Below, piece after piece: positions 7,616 to 14,762 of a DNA stretch of 14,762 bases. Both the position numbers and the translations under genes were made by a program. The DNA comes from Eubacterium sp. (lineage in GTDB: Bacteria > Bacillota_A > Clostridia > Lachnospirales > Lachnospiraceae): contig JAMPGN010000097.1 of the NCBI GenBank assembly GCA_023663915.1, positions 1-14,762 on the forward strand. Reading direction: 5' to 3'. How positions within the stretch are numbered: position 1 is the stretch's first letter; each line of letters opens with the position of its first letter. Below the pieces are notes generated by a model, which saw only the letters and a program-made list of their open reading frames with translations, did not search any database and was not told the origin of the DNA.

Positions 7616-8558
7616 TCTTAAGCTGCTCCGCAATCTCTATCGAAAGATTGTTAATATTATCATGATATGTACCATTCATCGTACAGCCTGCCGCGCGCAC
7701 ATGCCCGCCACCGCCGAATTTCACCGCCACAGCCGATACATCTACCCTGCCGTTGGAACGCATACTCACTTTATACTCCAGAGTTCCCGTCTCATACATG
7801 AAGATCGCACAGTCAACCCCTTTGACCGACTGAAGCTGGTTTACGATCCCATCTAAGTCTTTGGGTGTCACGCGGTAAAACTCCATCATTCTACGGCTTA
7901 CCATACTGACAATACATCTGTTATTCATGAAACAAAAGCTCTCTAGCACCGCCCTGCCCATGATCTGTGTTTGAAGATAAGTCTTCTCATAAAAGGTCTT
8001 TTCCACAATTTCAGAGAAGTCAAATCCAAATTTAATAAGTTCTGACACAATCTGTAAAGTGCGCGGAGAGGTATTAGAGTATCTAAGTACACCCGTATCA
8101 TGGACAATGCCAATATAGAGCGCCTTTGCAATCTCTTCATCGATCGCTTCGGATTCCATCAGTTCATAGAGCAATTCCGCCGTGGAACTCCTGTCCGGCT
8201 CAATTACGTTCACATCGCCACATCCGGAATTGCTGATATGATGGTCGATGTTAATCTTTTTATGCGCCTTTCGGTAAATGGTCTCAGCGCCCCCCAGCCG
8301 GTCAGCCGTGGTATCCAGTGCAATACATACATCGTACTCCGTTTTTGTATTAAATTCTGATTTAATATCACCAATTTGACTGATGTAGTCAAAAATTTCT
8401 GCAGGTTTCTCTAAATATACATCAATTTCCGTTCCGGGCATCTCCTTTTTCAGATAAAGATACAATCCCATCACGGAACCTACACAGTCACCATCCGGTC
8501 TGATATGACCGCTTATCGCTATCGTCTTTGCATCTTTTACTTCATTGATTATTTTCAT
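7608..8558 (-). CDS. nrnA: DHH/DHHA1 phosphoesterase, nanoRNase and pAp phosphatase
   Basis: This 316-residue protein matches NrnA, which degrades 2-5 nt RNAs from the 5' or 3' end and dephosphorylates 3'-phosphoadenosine 5'-phosphate. Metal ligands of the DHH domain are visible: H18, D22 and D24 (GHIRPDGD), D82 (ALDTTADR), D105-H106-H107 (NIDHHISN) and D154 (GIVHDTG). The C-terminal DHHA1 substrate-binding domain holds the Gly-rich GGGGHVRAAG. The length is normal for the family. ATG 8558 overlaps the rbfA end by 17 nt with GAGGG just upstream, consistent with coupled translation. Its place after rbfA in the nusA-infB operon is common in Firmicutes. Sequence alone cannot separate NrnA from NrnB-like or c-di-AMP-linear-product activities, although the short form without extra membrane or GGDEF domains argues against GdpP. 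Confidence 0.93.
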   Translation of the reverse strand: MKIINEVKDAKTIAISGHIRPDGDCVGSVMGLYLYLKKEMPGTEIDVYLEKPAEIFDYISQIGDIKSEFNTKTEYDVCIALDTTADRLGGAETIYRKAHKKINIDHHISNSGCGDVNVIEPDRSSTAELLYELMESEAIDEEIAKALYIGIVHDTGVLRYSNTSPRTLQIVSELIKFGFDFSEIVEKTFYEKTYLQTQIMGRAVLESFCFMNNRCIVSMVSRRMMEFYRVTPKDLDGIVNQLQSVKGVDCAIFMYETGTLEYKVSMRSNGRVDVSAVAVKFGGGGHVRAAGCTMNGTYHDNINNLSIEIAEQLKNE

Positions 8559-8946
8559 TGCCCTCTACCATCTCATCTTCTTGACTTCTTCCATTCTTCT
8601 CAATCACTTCATCGATCAATTTCGACATATTTACACCATACGCAATGGATTGATCCATAATAAAGGTAATCTGTGGCGTATTGCGCAGATTGACCGTCCG
8701 CGCAAGCTGGCTGCGGATATAACCTTCCGCGCTCTTAAGCCCTGCCAGTGTATCTGTCTGCGCTTTCTCATCGCCAAGCACGCTGATCCATGCCTTGCAG
8801 GTTTTAAGATCCGGCGCGACTTCCACCGACACCACCGAAGTCATCGGGGCAATCCTTGGATCTTTGATCCCGCCCCTGATGATCTCCGCAAGCACACGCT
8901 GCACTTCCCCGTTGATACGGGTATTTTTCACACTATTTTTACGCAT
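8542..8946 (-). CDS. rbfA: Ribosome-binding factor A
   Basis: This 134-residue KH-fold protein binds the 30S subunit during late maturation of the 16S 5' end. Family blocks are the basic N-terminus RKNSVKNTRINGEVQRVLAEII, IKDPRIAPMTSVVSVEVAPDL, and the C-terminal LRNTPQITFIMDQSIAYG. The open frame continues upstream to a TTG at 9012, but those 22 residues (including MLQFGFNEAVTEG) do not look like RbfA. ATG 8946 gives the family's usual N-terminus and length, with GGAAGG upstream. An ATG near 8994 has no spacing from its AGAAAGG. The C-terminus is slightly longer than usual and acidic (QEDEMVEGNE). It lies 87 nt after infB and overlaps nrnA. Confidence 0.93.
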   Translation of the reverse strand: MRKNSVKNTRINGEVQRVLAEIIRGGIKDPRIAPMTSVVSVEVAPDLKTCKAWISVLGDEKAQTDTLAGLKSAEGYIRSQLARTVNLRNTPQITFIMDQSIAYGVNMSKLIDEVIEKNGRSQEDEMVEGNENNQ

Positions 8947-9033
8947 TTGATAAAGCCCTTCCGTCACAGCCTCGTTAAACCCAAACTGTAACATCCTTTC
9001 TGCCAGACCCAATACACAATAACATATATTATT

Positions 9034-12009
9034 TTATCTTGGCACTTCCACCATAATATATGCCTCAACGATATCGAGTTCCTGCATCTTGTCAAATCCT
9101 TCAAACACAAGACCGCATTCAAATCCGGCTCTGACTTCCTTCACGTCATCTTTGAAACGCTTTAAGGAAGCTAACTCGCCTTCATAGATCTGCTCGCCCT
9201 CTCTGCTGATACGAATCTTGCAACCTCTCTGGAACTCGCCGTCAAGCACATAAGAACCCGCGATATTGCCGACTGCGGATGCCTTGAATATCTGGCGCAC
9301 TTCCGCGTGTCCAATCACTTTCTCTTCAAAGATCGGGTCTAACATACCCTTCATGGCGGCCTCGATATCCTCGATCGCCTGATAAATCACCTTATACAGC
9401 CTTACATCCACGCCTTCGCGTTCCGCCACGGCTTTCGCGGTTGTATCAGGCCTTACATTGAAACCGATGATAATCGCGGAAGACGCGGAAGCGAGGGAAA
9501 CATCCGATTCGGTAATTGCGCCCACGCCACCGTGGATACATTTCACCACAATCTCTTCGTTGGACAACTTCATCAGACTCTGTTTTACAGCCTCCACACT
9601 GCCCTGTACGTCCGCCTTGACAATCAAATTCAGTTCTTTCAGATTACCCTCCTGAATCTGGTTGAACAGATCATCTAAGGACATTCTCGTCTTAGTATCT
9701 GCAAGCATCTCCTCTTTATGCTGCGCCATATAGGTTTCCGCATAAGATTTAGCGCTCTTGTCATTTTCATGCACGATAAATACTTCGCCCGCGCTCGGCA
9801 CATCGGACAGACCCAGTATTTCTACCGGAGTGGAAGGTTTCGCCTCCTTCACCCTTCTGCCCTTATCATCTATCATCGCCCTTACCTTACCGTGGCTTGC
9901 GCCTGCGGAAATGAAATCTCCCACATGCAGCGTGCCTTTCTGCACCAATACGGTAGCGACAGGTCCGCGCCCTTTGTCAAGCTCCGCCTCGATGACCAGA
10001 CCTCTTGCATTTCTGTTCGGATTCGCTTTCAATTCCAGAATCTCCGCTGTCAAAAGAATCGTCTCCAAAAGATCTTCGATACCTTCACCCGATTTCGCGG
10101 ACACCGGAACAAACTCTGTCGATCCGCCCCAATCTACCGGAATCAGCTCGTACTCTGTCATTTCCTGCTTTACACGGTCTATGTTTGCATTTGGCTTATC
10201 GATTTTGTTTACCGCCACAATAATCTCGATCCCTGCCGCCTTAGCATGGTTGATCGCCTCGACCGTCTGCGGCATAACACCGTCGTCTGCCGCAACTACT
10301 AACACCGCAATATCCGTGGAGTTCGCACCTCTCATACGCATCGCCGTGAAGGCTTCGTGTCCCGGCGTATCGAGGAACGTGATGCTCTGACCGTTCGCCG
10401 TAACCGTATATGCGCCGATCGCCTGCGTGATACCGCCTGCCTCTTTATCCGTCACATTTGTCTTACGGATAGCGTCAAGCAGCGACGTCTTACCGTGATC
10501 GACATGTCCCATAACACAGATAACGGGCGGTCTGTTTACCATGGAAGCCTCGTCTTCCTCATCTTCCTTAAGCAGTTCTTCGATCACATCTACCTTGACC
10601 TCCCGCTCGCAGATGATCTCGTACTCGATCGCAATGTTTTCCGCGTCCTCAAAACTGATCTCTGAATTTAAAGTCACGATCTGGCCCTGTAAAAACAGTT
10701 TCTTGATGATCACGGAAGGCTGGATTTTCATTTTATCCGCAAGTTCTTTGATCGTCAACGACTCTGGGATCGTAATGACTTTGATCTGCTCTTCCACAGC
10801 CGCCTCAACCTTCTTCTCCGGTTTGATGAAGCGTCCCGCCTTATTGCGGTTCTTTCCTGCTACATCGTCCTCCTCATAGATCAGATCTTTCCTGGACCGT
10901 TTATCTCTCTCCTGATTCGCCCTGCGTTTCTCATCATCCCTGTGTTTTTCCACGTCCTTGATAGGCGTCTCGGGGATAAAGTCTTTCTGATTATTATTCT
11001 TCTTAAATCGATTGTCCTGTCCGCCATTTCCTCTCTGAGGGCGTTCAAAATTACCCTGGCTGCGATTAGCGCCTTGACCAGATCCACCATTCCTGCGATT
11101 GCCTTGATTATTGTTATAAGCCTGCCGATTCTGACCTTCAGGTCTGCGATTTTCTCCTGCACTTGCTGTTCTCTCCTGTCTCTGCGGCGCTCTGTCCGTC
11201 CGTGCAGCACCGGAATTTTCACGTTCCTGTTCACGTCCCTTCTCACGCTCCCTTTCACGTTCTCGCTCACGCTCACGTTTCTCCTGCTGCTTCTGCTCCA
11301 ATCTACGCTCCTGCTGTTGCTTCTGACGCACCTCATAAGGTTCCGCTGTCACCGGAATAGGCTTCTGTGTAGGGCGGATAATCTGATGCGGCATATTCTG
11401 CGGCTGTACCGGACGCCCGCCGCCAGAGGATCTTCTGTCATTGCCACGGTTTCCGCCGTTATTTCCATTACCGCCCTGTGAACCCTGCGAAGATCGCTGA
11501 CCCTGCATTTTGGAATTGTGCGGATTGCTCACAAAGATAATCTTTTTCTTCTTCGGCGGCTCCTGTTTGGACTGATTCGGCTTTGCTTTAGAGTCTGCAT
11601 TTGCTGCTGTCTTCTTCTCCGCCTTAGATTCTGCTTTTGCCTCTGCTTTATGCTCCGCCTTTACGTCAGCTTTTTTTACTGTATCAGCCCGCGCCTCGGT
11701 TTTTGACGCTGCCTTCACATCTGCTCCCATCGCCGTATCCGTCTGTACCTCGGCTTTATGTTCCGCTTTCGCCGCCATACCTGCCTGCGCCTCGGTTTTC
11801 AGTTCCGCTTTCTTGTCTGCCTTTGCCGCCATGCCAGCCTGTGCCTTAGACGAACCGCCGAAATGTTTACGAACCTGCTCGATCGCTTCATCCTCAATCG
11901 AACTCTGCGCCGCTTTTACTTCATATCCTTTATCCTGCAAAAAAGCAATCAGCTCCTTACTCTGCTTCTCTAACTCTTTTGCCAGCTCATGTACTTTCAT
12001 TTTTGCCAT
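9034..12009 (-). CDS. infB: Translation initiation factor IF-2
   Basis: This 991-residue GTPase brings fMet-tRNA to the 30S subunit and promotes subunit joining. An IF2_N-type subdomain lies at residues 1-50 and a second one at about 408-472. Between them is a ~350-residue linker: an Ala/Lys/Glu tandem-repeat block (56-145), Gly/Asn-rich tracts, and a (RE)6 run (245-256). The G domain carries G1 GHVDHGKT (501-508), G3 DTPGH (547-551), G4 NKID (601-604) and G5 SAK (638-640). Domain II, domain III and the tRNA-binding C2 domain follow to the end ([14 protein letters not shown]). Bacillus IF2 has about 716 residues, so the excess is in the linker. The frame reaches TTG 12024, but GGAGG (12018-12022) is 8 nt before ATG 12009, giving the normal start [13 protein letters not shown]. 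The gene begins just after ylxQ. Confidence 0.97.
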   Translation of the reverse strand: MAKMKVHELAKELEKQSKELIAFLQDKGYEVKAAQSSIEDEAIEQVRKHFGGSSKAQAGMAAKADKKAELKTEAQAGMAAKAEHKAEVQTDTAMGADVKAASKTEARADTVKKADVKAEHKAEAKAESKAEKKTAANADSKAKPNQSKQEPPKKKKIIFVSNPHNSKMQGQRSSQGSQGGNGNNGGNRGNDRRSSGGGRPVQPQNMPHQIIRPTQKPIPVTAEPYEVRQKQQQERRLEQKQQEKREREREREREREKGREQERENSGAARTDRAPQRQERTASAGENRRPEGQNRQAYNNNQGNRRNGGSGQGANRSQGNFERPQRGNGGQDNRFKKNNNQKDFIPETPIKDVEKHRDDEKRRANQERDKRSRKDLIYEEDDVAGKNRNKAGRFIKPEKKVEAAVEEQIKVITIPESLTIKELADKMKIQPSVIIKKLFLQGQIVTLNSEISFEDAENIAIEYEIICEREVKVDVIEELLKEDEEDEASMVNRPPVICVMGHVDHGKTSLLDAIRKTNVTDKEAGGITQAIGAYTVTANGQSITFLDTPGHEAFTAMRMRGANSTDIAVLVVAADDGVMPQTVEAINHAKAAGIEIIVAVNKIDKPNANIDRVKQEMTEYELIPVDWGGSTEFVPVSAKSGEGIEDLLETILLTAEILELKANPNRNARGLVIEAELDKGRGPVATVLVQKGTLHVGDFISAGASHGKVRAMIDDKGRRVKEAKPSTPVEILGLSDVPSAGEVFIVHENDKSAKSYAETYMAQHKEEMLADTKTRMSLDDLFNQIQEGNLKELNLIVKADVQGSVEAVKQSLMKLSNEEIVVKCIHGGVGAITESDVSLASASSAIIIGFNVRPDTTAKAVAEREGVDVRLYKVIYQAIEDIEAAMKGMLDPIFEEKVIGHAEVRQIFKASAVGNIAGSYVLDGEFQRGCKIRISREGEQIYEGELASLKRFKDDVKEVRAGFECGLVFEGFDKMQELDIVEAYIMVEVPR
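11242..11277 (-). repeat. (Arg-Glu)6 coding microrepeat in infB
   Basis: Residues 245-256 of IF2 are six consecutive Arg-Glu dipeptides, encoded by a 6-bp period repeat with mixed Arg codons. The stretch lies within a longer Gln/Arg/Glu-rich helix-prone segment (about 226-265) and should form a highly charged single alpha-helix or disordered linker. Confidence 0.8.
11629..11844 (-). repeat. 54-bp tandem repeats encoding an 18-residue Ala/Lys/Glu unit in infB
   Basis: Four adjacent 18-residue units lie at IF2 residues 56-73, 74-91, 92-109 and 110-127. The first two are close copies ([18 protein letters not shown] and [18 protein letters not shown]); the third and fourth are diverged but keep the KA/KTEA pattern. 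The DNA repeats at 54 bp are visible directly. The unit lies in the disordered linker between the IF2_N domains, and repeat number may vary between strains. Confidence 0.75.
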
Positions 12010-12017
12010 GCTCACTA

Positions 12018-12022
12018 CCTCC
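12018..12022 (-). promoter_or_regulatory. Shine-Dalgarno site deciding the infB start
   Basis: GGAGG on the minus strand is 8 nt before ATG 12009 and overlaps the upstream TTG (12024) that would otherwise be the longest start. This favours the 991-residue product. Confidence 0.85.
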
Positions 12023-12024
12023 AA

Positions 12025-12357
12025 CTATTCCGAATCTACTAAATGCTTCTGTATCGAATCTGCAAATCCCTTATCAGTCACAGCAAGACAGGAACGCTCT
12101 TCCTTGCCGATGGCATGCCCAAGTATCGCTTTTACACTATAATACTTATAGGACACTCCATAAAACTCACACATATTACTATATTTTTTCCTGGTGTTAT
12201 CCGAAGCATCTTCCGCTATGATAACCAGATATGCCTTTCCACTCTTCACTGCTTCCTCTGTCGCAAATCCGCCACTGACAACATTTTTGGAGCGGGTAGC
12301 TAAACCCAGCATAGATAACACCCGATCCCTTTTTGGTCTGCTATCCATCTTAGCCAT
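12025..12357 (-). CDS. ylxQ: L7Ae-like ribosomal/K-turn-type RNA-binding protein YlxQ
   Basis: This 110-residue protein belongs to the L7Ae/L30e/S12e/Gadd45 fold. Visible blocks are RVLSMLGLATRSKNVVSGGFATEEAVKSGKA near the N-terminus and YLVIIAEDASDNTRKKY, the family's beta-strand and helix leading to the RNA-binding face. L7Ae-type proteins bind kink-turn RNA; the target of YlxQ is not established from this sequence. The longest frame starts at TTG 12363, only 1 nt after the AAGGAG (12365-12370). ATG 12357 is 7 nt away and so is chosen, giving an 8-nt overlap with the ylxR stop (ATGGCTAA). A third start at 12348 would lose only three residues. It ends right before infB, the standard operon position in Firmicutes. 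Confidence 0.92.
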   Translation of the reverse strand: MAKMDSRPKRDRVLSMLGLATRSKNVVSGGFATEEAVKSGKAYLVIIAEDASDNTRKKYSNMCEFYGVSYKYYSVKAILGHAIGKEERSCLAVTDKGFADSIQKHLVDSE

Positions 12358-12613
12358 CCTCAAACTCCTTTTCCAGATTCTCGTATATCTCCTGCGGTAT
12401 ACTCATTTTAAAAGACCGTTCCAGCCCTTTATTCTTCCGAGCTTTGACGAGACATTCTCTATTCATACACAGATAGGCGCCTCTGCCATTTTTCCTACCC
12501 GTCATATCTAAAACGATGGAGCCTTCCTCATTCCTTAAAACACGCATCATTTCTTTCTTGCTCTTCATTTCACCGCAGCCCACACATTGCCGCATGGGTA
12601 TCTTCTTCGCCAT
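12350..12613 (-). CDS. ylxR: YlxR (DUF448) RNA-binding protein, RnpM
   Basis: This 87-residue basic protein has the diagnostic YlxR motifs: MRQCVGCGEMKSKKEMMRV at the N-terminus and the central GRKNGRGAYLC. Cys10 and Cys13 form a CxxC; Cys49 and Cys54 follow later. Members of the family bind RNA, and the Bacillus subtilis protein has been described as RnpM, a modulator of RNase P; that function is transferred here by family, not shown. Its ATG overlaps the nusA stop by one base (TAATG), a classic translational coupling junction. Its own stop lies within the first codons of ylxQ. Located between nusA and ylxQ as in most Firmicutes. Confidence 0.95.
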   Translation of the reverse strand: MAKKIPMRQCVGCGEMKSKKEMMRVLRNEEGSIVLDMTGRKNGRGAYLCMNRECLVKARKNKGLERSFKMSIPQEIYENLEKEFEDG

Positions 12614-13911
12614 TATTCTGTCTCTCCCGACTCTTCCTCATCATAATATTCGGCTTCCTCTGTATCCTCAGCCTCTTCTGCACCGTAATCATCCTCATCG
12701 TAATTTTCTACGTCATAATGATCTTCGCTGTAATTCTCCTCTTCATAACCCTCTTCATCATAATTTTCTTCGTACTCTTCCTCGTATCCCTCTTCGCTAT
12801 AATCTTCTTCACCGTAGTCTTCCTCGTCATATTCCTCATCGTCATAGACATAATCTTCGTAACGGAATCCCGGTGCGTCTTTTGCCTGCGTCTCACTCTT
12901 GATGTCAATCTTATATCCTGTCAGTCTCGCCGCCAGTCTCGCATTCTGTCCCTCTTTACCAATCGCGAGCGATAACTGGTAATCCGGCACAACGACTTTG
13001 GCTGTCTTATCGTCGGGATCTGCAAACACTGCCACGATCTTAGCCGGAGATAACGCGTTCTGGATCAGATTGCCGGGATTTTCATCCCAGTTGACGATAT
13101 CAATCTTCTCACCGCACAGCTCATCGACTATGGAATTGACTCTCACACCGTTGATGCCGACACATGCCCCCACCGCATCTACGTTGGGATTGTTGGAGCG
13201 GACTGCTATTTTCGTCCTGCTGCCCGCTTCTCTGGCAATACTCATGATCTCTACCGTACCGTCTTTGATCTCTGTCACCTCAGACTCAAACAGTCTCTTG
13301 ACTAGCTCCGGATGGGTACGGCTCACGAGAATCCTCGGTCCTTTAGGTGTATTCTTAACTTCCAGAATATATACCTTAATTCTCTCGGTAGGCTTGAAAT
13401 TCTCGCTTCTGACCTGTTCACTCTCATTTAAGATCGCGTCCGCCTTGCCTAAATTAATGGAGATGTTTCTGCCGATGTAACGCTGTACAATACCCGTCAC
13501 CACATCTTTTTCTTTCTCATAATACTGATTATAGATAACGCTTCTCTCTTCCTCGCGAATCTTCTGTAAAATAACATTCTTGGCATTCTGCGTTGCAATA
13601 CGCCCAAATTCTTTCGACTTAATCTCTACATGAAGCATATCGCCAAGTTTCGCGTTCCTGGAAATCTCCTGTGCATCTTCCAGAGAAATCTGCAGCACAT
13701 TGTCCTCAACTTCTTCCACGACTTCCTTCTCAGCGTAGCAGAGGAAATCGCAGGTATCCCTGTCAATTTCTACCTTGACGTTATCCGCCTTACCAAAATG
13801 GTTCTTGCACGCCGTGATCAGAGAATTTTCAATCGCTTCAAAAAGAACCTCTTTACTGATTTCTTTCTCTTTCTCCAGAATATCCAGTGCCTCCATTAAC
13901 TCTTTATTCAT
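12613..13911 (-). CDS. nusA: Transcription elongation/termination factor NusA
   Basis: This 432-residue protein binds RNA polymerase and nascent RNA, modulating pausing, intrinsic termination and antitermination. The RNAP-binding N-terminal domain is at 1-125 ([16 protein letters not shown]). An S1 domain follows at about 134-198, KH1 at about 200-275 ([15 protein letters not shown]) and KH2 at about 276-345 ([17 protein letters not shown]). Residues 351-432 are an extra acidic tail, built mostly of a Tyr-acidic pentad repeat. It is not the E. coli-type acidic repeat domain and not present in Bacillus NusA of about 370 residues. The start ATG 13911 lies 10 nt after AGGAGG (13922-13927). It follows rimP by 57 nt and overlaps ylxR by one base. 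NusA autoregulates its operon in E. coli; the leader hairpin here makes that conceivable. Confidence 0.96.
   Translation of the reverse strand: MNKELMEALDILEKEKEISKEVLFEAIENSLITACKNHFGKADNVKVEIDRDTCDFLCYAEKEVVEEVEDNVLQISLEDAQEISRNAKLGDMLHVEIKSKEFGRIATQNAKNVILQKIREEERSVIYNQYYEKEKDVVTGIVQRYIGRNISINLGKADAILNESEQVRSENFKPTERIKVYILEVKNTPKGPRILVSRTHPELVKRLFESEVTEIKDGTVEIMSIAREAGSRTKIAVRSNNPNVDAVGACVGINGVRVNSIVDELCGEKIDIVNWDENPGNLIQNALSPAKIVAVFADPDDKTAKVVVPDYQLSLAIGKEGQNARLAARLTGYKIDIKSETQAKDAPGFRYEDYVYDDEEYDEEDYGEEDYSEEGYEEEYEENYDEEGYEEENYSEDHYDVENYDEDDYGAEEAEDTEEAEYYDEEESGETE
12685..12846 (-). repeat. 15-bp degenerate repeat encoding a Tyr/acidic pentad in the NusA tail
   Basis: In NusA residues 356-409 tyrosine recurs every five residues (four in two steps), each followed by mostly Asp/Glu: [53 protein letters not shown]. 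The DNA repeats at 15 bp with TAT/TAC anchors. The tail should be disordered and strongly negative. Confidence 0.8.
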
Positions 13912-13968
13912 TTTCCATTATCCTCCTATGTTTATTTCTAAGTTCTATATCTGCCGCCCGGCTGCTTT

Positions 13969-14433
13969 TCACAAATAAAGTGCAAGCTTAATCAGGGCTA
14001 TCTCCTTTCTTATTAACACGCGCTCTGCATCTGCCTCCTCGATTGTGATGCTGTCCGCATCATACGCTTTCAGAATACCTGTAAATTCCTTGCGTCCGTC
14101 GATCGGCTTATATGTCTTGATCTCGACCTCCTCGCCCAGACTCTTCTGCAGATGTCTGTCCTTCTTGAGCGTCCTTCCGAGTCCCGGACTGCTGACCTCC
14201 AGAATATATGCATCCGGTATATAATCTTCGACATCCAGCGCATCCGACAACGCACGGCTGACATTCTCACAATCAATAATATTCACGCCATCCGGTTTAT
14301 CGATATAAGCGCGCAAATACCAGTCGCTACCCTCTTTGACATATTCCACGTCGTAGATCTCCACACCATGCTTTTCCGCAATGGGGATAAGCAACTGTTC
14401 TGTTTTGCTCTCATATGTCTCTCTCTTTGACAT
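13969..14433 (-). CDS. rimP: Ribosome maturation factor RimP
   Basis: This 154-residue protein acts in early 30S assembly, at the S12 binding region. It has the two-part RimP layout. The N-terminal domain has IAEKHGVEIYDVEYVKEG, YIDKPDGVNIIDCENVSRAL and the signature LEVSSPGLGRTLKKDRH. The C-terminal Sm-like beta barrel starts near residue 95 (GEEVEIKTYKPIDGRKEFTGIL) and ends IRKEIALIKLALYL. The length is normal for the family. The ATG 14433 is preceded by GAGGAGG (14439-14445) at a suitable distance. It is the first gene of the operon, 125 nt after the predicted transcription start, with a stable hairpin in between. A partial tRNA gene with its own terminator lies upstream. Confidence 0.95.
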   Translation of the reverse strand: MSKRETYESKTEQLLIPIAEKHGVEIYDVEYVKEGSDWYLRAYIDKPDGVNIIDCENVSRALSDALDVEDYIPDAYILEVSSPGLGRTLKKDRHLQKSLGEEVEIKTYKPIDGRKEFTGILKAYDADSITIEEADAERVLIRKEIALIKLALYL

Positions 14434-14506
14434 TCCCGCCTCCTCAAATACCCTGCCGATGCCATACGGCTGAAAGCATTTTCCTCAAAAATATTTTCTT
14501 CACGTA

Positions 14507-14534
14507 AAAGAGTGGACTCGCAAGCCCACTCTTT
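14507..14534 (-). promoter_or_regulatory. Leader hairpin of the rimP operon, attenuator-like
   Basis: On the minus strand AAAGAGTGGGCT (14534-14523) pairs with AGTCCACTCTTT (14518-14507) over 12 bp with one G-U, closed by the tetraloop TGCG. TACG follows, so only a run of four Ts is present. On the plus strand the G-U becomes A-C, showing the minus RNA is the intended form. It lies between the promoter and rimP, about 75 nt before the start codon. Termination, RNase III processing or mRNA stabilisation are all possible. Confidence 0.65.
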
Positions 14535-14564
14535 ATCTTAGTTCATATTCTTACTACATAACGT

Positions 14565-14593
14565 ATTGTAGCACTCTTTCTATATCTTTGCAA
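14565..14593 (-). promoter_or_regulatory. Promoter of the rimP-nusA-infB operon
   Basis: On the minus strand TTGCAA (14593-14588), a 17-nt spacer and TACAAT (14570-14565) preceded by TGC (extended -10) form a good sigma-A type promoter. The predicted start is near 14558. It lies downstream of the tRNA terminator, so the operon has its own start. Confidence 0.75.
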
Positions 14594-14640
14594 GTAGTAA
14601 CTAAAAAATTCCCGAACTGTTACGAATTGTTTACAATGGA

Positions 14641-14690
14641 AAAATAATAAAAACACTGTAATACCGTATATACGACATTCTCAGTGTTTT
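14641..14690 (-). terminator. Intrinsic terminator of the upstream tRNA-Glu unit
   Basis: On the minus strand AAAACACTG (14690-14682) pairs with CAGTGTTTT (14658-14650), and the interior (AATGTCGT / ACGGTATT) adds a further paired segment around an ATAT loop. The run TTTTTATTATTTTT follows. It lies 30 nt after the tRNA 3' end. Confidence 0.85.
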
Positions 14691-14719
14691 CCTAGGGTTG
14701 GGCTGCTCTAAACAGTCAA

Positions 14720-14762
14720 CAGCTCGTAGGGGAATCGAACCCCTGTTTCCGCCGTGAGAGGG
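14720..14762 (-). tRNA. tRNA-Glu (anticodon CUC), 3' part, cut by the window edge
   Basis: Read on the minus strand, the anticodon loop CTCTCAC and the 3' stem arm GGCGG are followed by variable bases AAAC. The T arm is AGGGG-TTCGATT-CCCCT, the acceptor 3' arm ACGAGCT (14727-14721) and the discriminator G (14720). CTC at loop positions 3-5 gives anticodon CUC for Glu. The CCGCC/GGCGG anticodon stem style and TTCGATT loop match bacterial tRNA-Glu. CCA is not encoded. The D arm and 5' acceptor lie beyond the window; a 5' arm of AGCTCGT is predicted. Confidence 0.85.

Noticed and set aside
8947..9012. N-terminal extension of RbfA from TTG 9012
   Set aside because: The extra 22 residues do not resemble RbfA and the TTG has no Shine-Dalgarno. 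The inner ATG gives normal family length.
13904..13918. Four-codon mini ORF (ATG GAA AAT GAA TAA) overlapping the nusA start
   Set aside because: Its ATG is only 3 nt from the AGGAGG, too close for efficient initiation. The nusA ATG at 10 nt fits better.
14618..14634. TGTTAC followed by TGTTTA on the plus strand, resembling a second WalR-type box
   Set aside because: The spacing is 4 rather than 5, and the second half-site breaks the consensus. It also points away from rimP, so I do not count it.

Overview
The window reads as ordinary chromosome of a Gram-positive Clostridia bacterium, most likely Lachnospiraceae. This rests on the gene order rimP-nusA-ylxR-ylxQ-infB-rbfA-nrnA-truB-ribF, on Shine-Dalgarno-led starts with consensus sigma-A type promoters, and on protein styles such as a NusA with an acidic Tyr/Glu tail and an IF2 with a very long low-complexity linker. 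Every gene I can support lies on the minus strand, so the biological order runs from the right edge of the window to the left.

Right edge (14720-14762): the 3' part of a tRNA-Glu (anticodon CUC), followed on the minus strand by a strong intrinsic terminator (14641-14690). A good promoter with an extended -10 (14565-14593) then starts the translation/transcription operon. Its leader carries a 12-bp tetraloop hairpin (14507-14534) before rimP.

14433-5730: nine tightly packed genes, several overlapping by 1 to 17 nt. They are rimP and rbfA (30S maturation), nusA (transcription elongation and termination), ylxR/rnpM and ylxQ (small RNA-binding proteins), infB (initiation factor 2), nrnA (nanoRNA and pAp degradation), truB (tRNA Psi55) and ribF (FMN/FAD synthesis). 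Together they link transcription, initiation, ribosome assembly, RNA turnover and tRNA modification. Four starts were moved inward from the longest open frame because a Shine-Dalgarno sequence or family length supports the inner codon (ylxQ, infB, rbfA, ribF). lysR was also moved, and the truB and permease starts were moved from TTG to ATG.

5722-2567: two single-gene units with their own promoters. One is a Na/Pi-cotransporter family protein with a C-terminal PhoU domain. The other is a secreted SH3b-SH3b-NlpC/P60 cell-wall hydrolase. The hydrolase promoter is a perfect TTGACA-17-TATAAT followed by a direct repeat that exactly fits the WalR (YycF) binding consensus, which would place this gene in a cell-wall stress regulon.

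2419-4: a LysR-type regulator with its terminator, then a DUF362 lipoprotein translationally coupled to a short membrane ORF. That ORF looks like the first ~60 residues of a COG0701-type permease that loses resemblance and stops near the window edge.

I see no CRISPR array, no complete mobile element and no defence cassette. I do not see evidence for a previously undescribed multi-gene system. The best leads are regulatory (WalR box, rimP leader hairpin) and protein low-complexity architecture (NusA tail, IF2 repeats).
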